Source: Nitrospiria bacterium
GTDB lineage: Bacteria > Nitrospirota > CAKKRA01 > 9FT-COMBO-42-15
Assembly (NCBI GenBank): GCA_919903585.1
Contig: CAKKST010000222.1
Location: 1-10,161 of the forward strand
Direction: 5' to 3'
Length of the DNA: 10,161 nucleotides
Each line of letters opens with the position of its first letter. The first letter of the stretch is position 1. Under the pieces are notes generated by a model, which made no database searches, had not been told where the DNA came from, and saw nothing but the letters and a program-made list of their open reading frames with translations. Made by a program: the position numbers and the translations under genes. Below, in pieces: positions 6,100 through 10,161 of the stretch.

Positions 6100-7161
6100 A
6101 TGCTTAGAATAGAATCAACGGATTACAAAAACAGGACATATTTATCAGCTATTGAAGCCGCTAAATATTTAGACATATCTGTAGAAATGCTTCATAATCT
6201 TGCCAACAAACAGGCTATTAAGTCAAAGATTGCAACAAGTGGACAGATGCGATTTGATTTGAAGGAACTAAGGAAATATGAGGAGAATCTTAAATCCAAG
6301 CCCCGAAAGAGAAAAATAGATATTGAAGAAGTAAATATTATAAAGATAAATGAAACAGTTCAAAAAATCTTTGTTAAAAATTCAATGAAGATGAATGATT
6401 TGCCTGAAGATAGCGTTCATTTAATGGTTACATCCCCTCCATATTTTAATACGAAGATGTATTCAAGAGAACCGATTAAGAATGACCTTGCCGATATACA
6501 CGATGTTGATGAATGGTTTGAGAAAATAGGCGAGGTATGGAAAGAGGTTTACAGAGTTTTACAGCCCGGAAGAAAGGCATTTATAAATATAATGAATCTT
6601 CCAATAAGGACAGAAAACGGAGGCTTTAGGACATTAAATTTGGCAGGCAGGACAATAGATGTATGCGAAAGAATAGGTTTTATCTTTAAAAGGGATATAG
6701 TTTGGCATAAGACAAATGCTGTAAGGGCTCATTTTGGAACATATCCTTATCCTGGTGGTATTTTGATAAATAATATGCATGAGTTTATTTTAGAATTTAA
6801 TAAACCTGAAAAGAAGGGGCTTAGCAAATATGGGCATCTAACAAATGAACAGAAAGAACAATCAAAATTAGATAAGGAGTTCTGGGTGACGATAAAAAAG
6901 AGTGATGTCTGGATAATGAAACCTCAAGGAAGTGGCGACAGGCGAAATCATATTGCACCATTTCCTTATGAGCTTCCTTATAGATTAATCAAGGCATTTA
7001 GTTATGTGACTGAAACAATCCTTGACCCTTTCGTTGGCTCAGGGACTACACTCCTATCTGCAGCAGATTTAAAAAGAAATGGAATAGGTTATGAGATAAA
7101 TCCTGAAATTGCCTTTGAAGCAGCAAAGGGTTTAAAAAGCTATCAGACTAAATTGTGGTGA
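6100..7161 (+). CDS. Beta-class DNA methyltransferase with N-terminal helix-turn-helix
   Basis: A 353-residue N4-cytosine or N6-adenine methyltransferase. Residues about 12-60 (TYLSAIEAAKYLDISVEMLH then RFDLKELRKYEE) form a MerR/excisionase-like DNA-binding helix-turn-helix. The catalytic core has motif IV TSPPY (111-115) first and cofactor motif I DPFVGSGTT (309-317) near the C-terminus, the beta-class order. SPPY-type motifs are more often N4-cytosine enzymes, but adenine targets occur, so the modified base is open. The intervening region (about 200-300) should hold target recognition. AGAGGAG lies 11 bases upstream of the ATG. It is followed after 75 bases by the probable nuclease gene. 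The fused helix-turn-helix could let the enzyme control its own operon, which fits the absence of a separate controller gene; this is inference. Confidence 0.88.
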   Translation: MLRIESTDYKNRTYLSAIEAAKYLDISVEMLHNLANKQAIKSKIATSGQMRFDLKELRKYEENLKSKPRKRKIDIEEVNIIKINETVQKIFVKNSMKMNDLPEDSVHLMVTSPPYFNTKMYSREPIKNDLADIHDVDEWFEKIGEVWKEVYRVLQPGRKAFINIMNLPIRTENGGFRTLNLAGRTIDVCERIGFIFKRDIVWHKTNAVRAHFGTYPYPGGILINNMHEFILEFNKPEKKGLSKYGHLTNEQKEQSKLDKEFWVTIKKSDVWIMKPQGSGDRRNHIAPFPYELPYRLIKAFSYVTETILDPFVGSGTTLLSAADLKRNGIGYEINPEIAFEAAKGLKSYQTKLW

Positions 7162-7178
7162 GGAAGAAGGGAGATAAG

Positions 7179-7214
7179 CCCCCTCACCTCAATCCTCTCC
7201 CACGAGGGGATAGG
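7179..7214 (+). repeat. REP-like C-rich element with hairpin between methyltransferase and nuclease genes
   Basis: A CCCCCTCACCTCAATCCTCT-type stretch ends in a hairpin: CCTCTCCC (7194-7201) pairs with GGGGATAGG (7206-7214, minus one loop base), with one mismatch and a 5-base loop. The C-rich CCCCTCACC...CCTCTCC pattern resembles a short dispersed repeat seen between genes in many bacteria. It has no T run, so it is not a clear terminator. It could affect mRNA stability between the two genes. Confidence 0.5.
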
Positions 7215-7236
7215 AAGATATAGGAAGGTATTTCAT

Positions 7237-8373
7237 ATGAAATTAGACGGAAAGACAATATATGCCCAATCCAGTGATATAAAATCTCGCACCTATCTGG
7301 AATATCGCAGGGATATGAAAAAGAAGGCAATTGCTGAATTAGAAGTATTGGAATGGCTGGAAGATAAAGTAAAAGAATTGTATCCCAAAAAACAGGTTAA
7401 GGTCTATAAATCTGGTGGAGATAAATTTTTGTGGTTTTTAAGAAAGGGTGGGATTTCAAGAGAATCTGATTTTGTTGCAGAGATAGATGATGAAAAGATA
7501 GAAATTGAATTTCAATATGGTGGTGGAGATATACAAGAGGATTATATTTTTGATTTTAAAACTTCAAAGGTTGGGAAAAAAGTAAAGGGACAGAGAGAAC
7601 GGGTTCCCAAAAATATAGTTTTCCTTTATTTATTCAAAGAAGCTCCTACTAAATTTGCTTTTATCCCTGCATCATGGATACTGAAAAGTGGTGTTGAAGG
7701 TGTTGCTCCTGCATGGGGCAATAGAGAGGTTTATAAAATCACCGGTAAACAGCTATTGAGGAGGGTAAAAGATGATCCATCACTTCAACAAATATGGAAT
7801 TCTATTAATGCAAAACTTTTTATATTAGATTTCCAGCATGAGTTAATTGATATAAACAAAGAGAGGCTTTCCCATCTGCTTCAGAGCGTGATTGATGAAA
7901 ACAACATTGTAAAAATTATACCTAAAGATTTAGACAGCTTTTTTAAGATTTGTTTCATCTTAGATAACATAAATAAGATTCCACAAAATGCCAATCTTTG
8001 GCTTGTCTACCTCCTAAGTTATATCAATGATAACAACTCATTAGAAGAAGTATCTAAAATTGCCTATTGCATTGACTTTCTCTATTCTAAAATTGAATTA
8101 AAACCAAATGAACTCACCCCAATGGTTAGAAAAACTAAAGAATTGCTTACAAAGATTAAAACCTCCCACAAGGAAAATGGTTCTTATATATCCTCACTAA
8201 AGGTAAGCCCATTAGATGAAACCAGATATGCCTTGTTTTCAATAAACATTCTGGAGGATTTAATTCAGGATATAATTTTCTATTACTCTGTTACAGAATT
8301 AAAGCCGATAAAAAAGATATACGAGAATGTAGAAGATATTAAAAAAACTTACAAGTTGATTAAAGAGGCATAA
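7237..8373 (+). CDS. Probable type II restriction endonuclease, unrecognised family
   Basis: I do not recognise this 378-residue protein by family. Its position directly behind a methyltransferase makes it the likely restriction partner. The N-terminal half has a long charged helix (about 18-48). Then comes a candidate PD-(D/E)xK core: ESDFVAEI (76-83), a short turn, and KIEIEFQYGG (87-96). D78 could be the metal-binding aspartate, and the second strand offers E89-I-E91 (ExE, as in BamHI) or E91-F-Q93 (ExQ, as in BglII) in place of ExK. Residues about 120-180 look beta/alpha (NIVFLYLF, KFAFIPASWIL), and the C-terminal 180 residues look mostly helical and may recognise DNA or dimerise. AGGAAGG lies 8 bases before the ATG. 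There are no membrane segments. The nuclease role is inferred from context and the motif. Confidence 0.65.
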   Translation: MKLDGKTIYAQSSDIKSRTYLEYRRDMKKKAIAELEVLEWLEDKVKELYPKKQVKVYKSGGDKFLWFLRKGGISRESDFVAEIDDEKIEIEFQYGGGDIQEDYIFDFKTSKVGKKVKGQRERVPKNIVFLYLFKEAPTKFAFIPASWILKSGVEGVAPAWGNREVYKITGKQLLRRVKDDPSLQQIWNSINAKLFILDFQHELIDINKERLSHLLQSVIDENNIVKIIPKDLDSFFKICFILDNINKIPQNANLWLVYLLSYINDNNSLEEVSKIAYCIDFLYSKIELKPNELTPMVRKTKELLTKIKTSHKENGSYISSLKVSPLDETRYALFSINILEDLIQDIIFYYSVTELKPIKKIYENVEDIKKTYKLIKEA

Positions 8374-8401
8374 TCTTGCTTTATGGACATAACTCCAATA
8401 A

Positions 8402-8614
8402 AATCCATTAGTGGCGGCAAAAAATTTTGGGAGAAAATTTATCGGCATTGATATAAACAAGGAATATATTGAAATAGCCAAGAGAAGAATTAAATCCTTT
8501 GAAGCAGATTATTCCAGATATAATGCTGTAGCGAAAGAAAGACAATTAAAAATATTTGAGGGGCAAGTGAAATATAAGAGGCTCGGCAAAGGCAAATTGA
8601 TAAAAATGGCCTGA
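8402..8614 (+). pseudogene. C-terminal remnant of another beta-class DNA methyltransferase
   Basis: The frame is open from just after a TAA at 8399-8401 and reads VAAKNFGRKFIGIDINKEY then IEIAKRRI, matching the end of motif I and the following strand and helix of beta-class methyltransferases. The normal upstream DPF-GSGTT segment and everything before it are missing. A GTG at 8411 could start a 67-codon product, but no ribosome binding site precedes it. The residues differ from the C-terminus of the methyltransferase at 6100-7161, so it is not a copy of that gene. It is best read as debris of a second or earlier modification gene. It lies 28 bases after the nuclease gene and before the hslV repeat. 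Confidence 0.68.
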
Positions 8615-8669
8615 TGATTTTTGATAAAAATTTGAGCCGGGTTTGGATAGCTTGAAATACGATAAAAAT

Positions 8670-8760
8670 TTAACTATTATTAAGCAATCATTTATTGTTA
8701 AAAAGGAGAGTTAAATGTTTCACGGGACAACGATACTATCTGTAAGAAGGAATAGTAAGG
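8670..8760 (+). repeat. Direct repeat copy B: upstream region and start of intact hslV
   Basis: This is the partner of 5866-5957, starting 2,804 bases later and joined to the complete hslV gene. It contains the upstream AT-rich tract, the AAAAAGGAGAG ribosome binding site and codons 1-15. Confidence 0.92.
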
Positions 8761-9242
8761 TCGCCATTGCAGGCGACGGCCAGATAACAATGGGCAATAC
8801 TGTAATGAAGAGGAATGCAAAGAAGGTAAGGCGCATGTATAATGATAAGATGCTCGCCGGCTTTGCAGGGACAACAGCAGATGCCCTGACACTATTTGAA
8901 AAGTTTGAGGCAAAGCTTGAGCAGTACAGGGGAAATATCACCCGTGCAGCAGTGGAGCTTGCAAAGGACTGGAGGACAGATAAGGTGCTTCGCAGGCTTG
9001 AGGCCCTTCTTGCAGTTGTGGATGCAGAACATTCCTTTATTATATCCGGAAATGGGGATGTAATAGAGCCTGAGGACGGGATAATAGCAATAGGCTCAGG
9101 CGGGCCTTATGCGCTGGCTGCAGCGCGGGCGCTTTCAAATCACACCTCCCTAAGTGCAAAGGAAATTGTTCAGGAGGCAATGAAGATAGCTGCGGAGATT
9201 TGCATTTATACTAACTCAGAAATTGCAGTAGAAGAGCTTTGA
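8715..9242 (+). CDS. hslV: ATP-dependent protease subunit HslV (ClpQ)
   Basis: A 175-residue, full-length threonine protease that forms the double hexameric core of the HslUV proteasome-like complex in the cytoplasm. The start MFHGTTILSVRR implies a four-residue propeptide, with the nucleophile at T5 after processing. Counting from it, D21 in AGDGQ and K37 in AKKVRR fall at mature positions 17 and 33, where the family has its conserved active-site residues. The GSGGPYA loop (S128) and the C-terminal ICIYTNSEIAVEEL are typical. AAGGAGAG precedes the ATG. It should work with the hslU gene two genes downstream; an exported TPR protein gene overlaps its stop by four bases. Its 5' end also exists as a diverged copy at 5866-5957. 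Confidence 0.97.
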   Translation: MFHGTTILSVRRNSKVAIAGDGQITMGNTVMKRNAKKVRRMYNDKMLAGFAGTTADALTLFEKFEAKLEQYRGNITRAAVELAKDWRTDKVLRRLEALLAVVDAEHSFIISGNGDVIEPEDGIIAIGSGGPYALAAARALSNHTSLSAKEIVQEAMKIAAEICIYTNSEIAVEEL

Positions 9243-10021
9243 CATTGATTAGATATTTTTCAGTTATTATAATCTTTTTATTGCAGGCATCTCTCCTTTA
9301 TGCCGAGAGCGCAAAAGACCATTATGATAAAGGTGTTACTTATTTAATGAATGCCGCCTTTGCAGGCCACACAATTGATTCAGCAAGGCTGCTGGATAAG
9401 GCTATTATTGAATTTAAAGAGGCTGTAAGGCTCAATCCAAAATATGTAGAGGCCTATTATGACCTTGGCCTTGTATATAAAACGAGGGGTAAGGATGAGC
9501 AGGCAATAGAGTCTTTTAAAAAGGCCATTGAGATAAAACCTGATTCTACTGATGCCTATATGCAGATAGGCGATGTATTGTATAAAAAAAAGGACTACAA
9601 CAATGCCCTCCTGGAATACAAAAGGGTTGTTGAGATAGATTCTAAGAAGATTACTGCATACACGGCTATCGGCAAGATATATACAGATATGAAGGACTAC
9701 AACAGCGCCCTTTCGCATCTTAAAAAGGGGCTTGCTATTGATCCTGAACATCTTGATTTGCACTTTTATCTTGGAAATGCCTATTATGGATTAAAGATGC
9801 ATGACAATGCTATTTCAGAGTATAAGGTAATATTAAAGGAGCGGCCTGAGGAGGGAATGGTATATTACAGGCTCGGCCTTGCATATAAAGAGAAGGGGCT
9901 TTCTGATCTGGCAGAGGATGCCTTTAATAAAACAATGGAATACAGCCCCTTTACAGATGAAGAGGCAGGGGCAATGAGGGAGCTTTTGGAAATAAAAAAG
10001 AAAAAGGAGAAGAAAAAATAA
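9239..10021 (+). CDS. Exported tetratricopeptide-repeat protein
   Basis: A 260-residue protein with a signal peptide (hydrophobic about 5-20, cleavage likely after LLYA) followed by about five TPR units at roughly 70-239, spaced 34 residues apart. Typical TPR residues are visible in AYYDLGLVYKTRGKDEQAIE and AYMQIGDVLYKKKDYNNAL. A less regular helical repeat lies at 25-66, and the C-terminus is a lysine-rich tail (KKKKEKKK). It should be a periplasmic or membrane-anchored scaffold; no partner can be named. The chosen start is TTG at 9239, which overlaps the hslV stop as TTGA with AGAAGAG just upstream; TTG at 9245 is an alternative. It lies between hslV and hslU, an unusual place for an exported protein, and carries the hslU ribosome binding site inside its 3' end. 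Confidence 0.85.
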   Translation: MTLIRYFSVIIIFLLQASLLYAESAKDHYDKGVTYLMNAAFAGHTIDSARLLDKAIIEFKEAVRLNPKYVEAYYDLGLVYKTRGKDEQAIESFKKAIEIKPDSTDAYMQIGDVLYKKKDYNNALLEYKRVVEIDSKKITAYTAIGKIYTDMKDYNSALSHLKKGLAIDPEHLDLHFYLGNAYYGLKMHDNAISEYKVILKERPEEGMVYYRLGLAYKEKGLSDLAEDAFNKTMEYSPFTDEEAGAMRELLEIKKKKEKKK

Positions 10022-10022
10022 A

Positions 10023-10161
10023 ATGGGATACTTTACACCAAAACAAATAGTAGAGGCGCTTGATAAATATATAATCGGCCAGCACAAGGCAAAGAGGGCA
10101 GTTGCCATTGCCCTGCGCACAAGGTGGCGCAGACAGCAGTTGGCTCCGGAATTAAAGGACA
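10023..10161 (+). CDS. hslU: HslU (ClpY) ATPase subunit, N-terminal part
   Basis: The first 46 codons of hslU, running off the right edge. The N-terminus MGYFTPKQIVEALDKYIIGQ then AKRAVAIALRTRWRRQQL matches the start of the AAA+ unfoldase that feeds substrates to HslV; the Walker motifs lie beyond the window. The ATG is two bases after the TPR stop codon, and the best ribosome binding site, AAGGAG at 10004-10009, lies inside that upstream gene, so the two are translated from one message. Confidence 0.95.
   Translation, partial: MGYFTPKQIVEALDKYIIGQHKAKRAVAIALRTRWRRQQLAPELKD

Larger units (their letters stand above)
4705..8669. other. AT-rich restriction-modification accessory block between xerC and hslV
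   Basis: The stretch separates genes normally adjacent (xerC and hslV). It holds two DNA methyltransferases, a probable nuclease, a methyltransferase remnant and a copy of the hslV start. Sampled 60-base stretches give about 30% GC in the D12 methyltransferase, 32% in the second methyltransferase and 22% in the nuclease gene, against about 42% in xerC and 50% in hslV. No transposase, integrase, tRNA or terminal inverted repeat is visible. The exact left edge is not defined; the right edge is set by the hslV repeat at 8670. Horizontal acquisition is inferred from composition and context. Confidence 0.7.

Noticed and set aside
5866..8760. Transposon target-site duplication as the source of the direct repeat
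   Set aside because: The copies are about 92 bases long, differ at several sites with a synonymous bias, and no transposase or terminal inverted repeats lie inside.

Overview
The window looks like a bacterial chromosome of moderate GC content. Housekeeping stretches I sampled run about 42-50% GC. It carries a conserved xerC - hslV - hslU neighbourhood, like the codV-clpQ-clpY arrangement of Bacillus and like many Deltaproteobacteria and Nitrospirota. Together with an FHA-linked sigma-54 activator this suggests a Gram-negative, probably anaerobic Nitrospirota- or Deltaproteobacteria-like organism. The lineage call is inference only.

Left part (1-3561). The 3' end of an MFS transporter (+ strand) converges on, and overlaps, a minus-strand pair: an AlsS-like acetolactate synthase (3138-1504) followed 6 bases later by an FHA + sigma-54 activator + Fis-HTH regulator (1497-178). 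Upstream of the synthase, behind a hairpin terminator, is a small exported protein (3561-3214) with a good sigma-70 promoter. A 201-base divergent intergenic region (3562-3762) holds that promoter and one for xerC.

Middle part (3763-8714). A complete Xer recombinase gene (xerC) has a 4 x 8-bp tandem repeat inside its reading frame and a promoter so close that the mRNA should be essentially leaderless. Between xerC and its usual partner hslV lies an AT-rich accessory block (two methyltransferase samples and one nuclease-gene sample gave about 22-32% GC). It contains a D12-class (alpha) adenine methyltransferase, a stranded copy of the hslV start, a beta-class methyltransferase with an N-terminal helix-turn-helix, a likely PD-(D/E)xK-type restriction endonuclease of unfamiliar family, and the C-terminal remnant of another methyltransferase. 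This looks like a type II restriction-modification locus with two dissimilar methyltransferases, the layout expected for an asymmetric recognition site.

Right part (8715-10161). Intact hslV (threonine protease subunit), an exported TPR protein that overlaps it by 4 bases from a TTG start, and the first 46 codons of hslU (unfoldase subunit) run as one operon off the window.

The most striking feature is the about 92-base direct repeat (5866-5957 and 8670-8760) covering the hslV upstream region, ribosome binding site and first 15 codons, which brackets the nuclease half of the accessory block. Six of the seven coding differences between the copies are synonymous third-position changes, so both copies descend from functional hslV genes. 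That points to import of the cassette together with foreign hslV sequence rather than a simple target-site duplication.
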